Shown one piece after another: positions 12,619 through 12,664 of a DNA stretch of 12,664 bases (positions are counted from its first letter, which is position 1; each line of letters begins with the position of its first letter). The DNA lies in assembly GCA_035718085.1 (NCBI GenBank), contig DASTHS010000329.1, positions 1 to 12,664 on the forward strand, given 5' to 3'. The DNA is from DASTHS01 sp035718085. Its GTDB lineage: Bacteria > Actinomycetota > Acidimicrobiia > Acidimicrobiales > Palsa-688. Made by a program: the position numbers and the translations under genes. The notes under the pieces were generated by a model. The model worked only from the letters and a program-made list of their open reading frames with translations. It was not told where the DNA came from and did no database searches.

Positions 12619-12664
12619 CTACTGCTCGGCGCCGGCTGCGAGGGTGCCGGAGATCTCGATGCCG
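12619..12664 (-). CDS. rplU: 50S ribosomal protein L21, last 14 codons
   Basis: Only the 3' end is in the window. It reads GIEISGTLAAGAEQ and then TAG. Identification rests on position: rplU directly precedes rpmA in nearly all bacteria, and a GIE-type segment can follow the conserved terminal VRITGI of actinobacterial L21 proteins. The rest of the gene runs off the right edge. The fragment itself is too short for a sequence-based call. Confidence 0.8.
   Translation of the reverse strand, partial: GIEISGTLAAGAEQ

Overview
The window is very GC-rich chromosomal DNA with near-saturated G/C at third codon positions. The order rplU-rpmA-obgE-proB...proA and the actinobacterial look of the proteins point to a high-GC actinomycete. 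I suspect an Acidimicrobiia-like lineage because an exosortase is present, but that placement is inference. No tRNA, rRNA, CRISPR array, insertion sequence or phage gene is visible.

Left part (1-3826), cell-surface polysaccharide genes. The 3' end of a GH5-like glycoside hydrolase (+) converges on a GT-C-type multi-pass membrane protein (-). That gene diverges across 101 bp from a membrane-embedded family 2 glycosyltransferase (+) with all the D, DxD, TED and QxxRW motifs of processive synthases.

Middle (3840-7568), all on the minus strand. In transcription order these are a 666-residue exosortase whose C-terminal half resembles EpsI, a 176-residue low-complexity protein with a C-terminal membrane helix that overlaps the exosortase stop codon by 32 bp, a 329-bp gap, and a MoxR/CoxD-like AAA+ ATPase without a von Willebrand A partner in view. 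The gap holds two closely spaced hairpins with an identical 14-nt loop but different stems, plus a third degenerate relative. Their base changes fit a structured minus-strand RNA.

Right part (7580-12664), a housekeeping block on the minus strand. In transcription order: rplU (last codons only), rpmA, obgE, proB, gnd, proA. proB and obgE overlap by 4 bp. A strong hairpin follows proB, and an NAD-type 6-phosphogluconate dehydrogenase gene sits between the two proline biosynthesis genes. The exosortase starts 11 bp after proA, so the accessory surface genes may be partly transcribed from the housekeeping operon.

The most interesting parts are the exosortase with its overlapping tail-anchored protein, set near surface-glycan genes, and the conserved-loop hairpin family just downstream of them.
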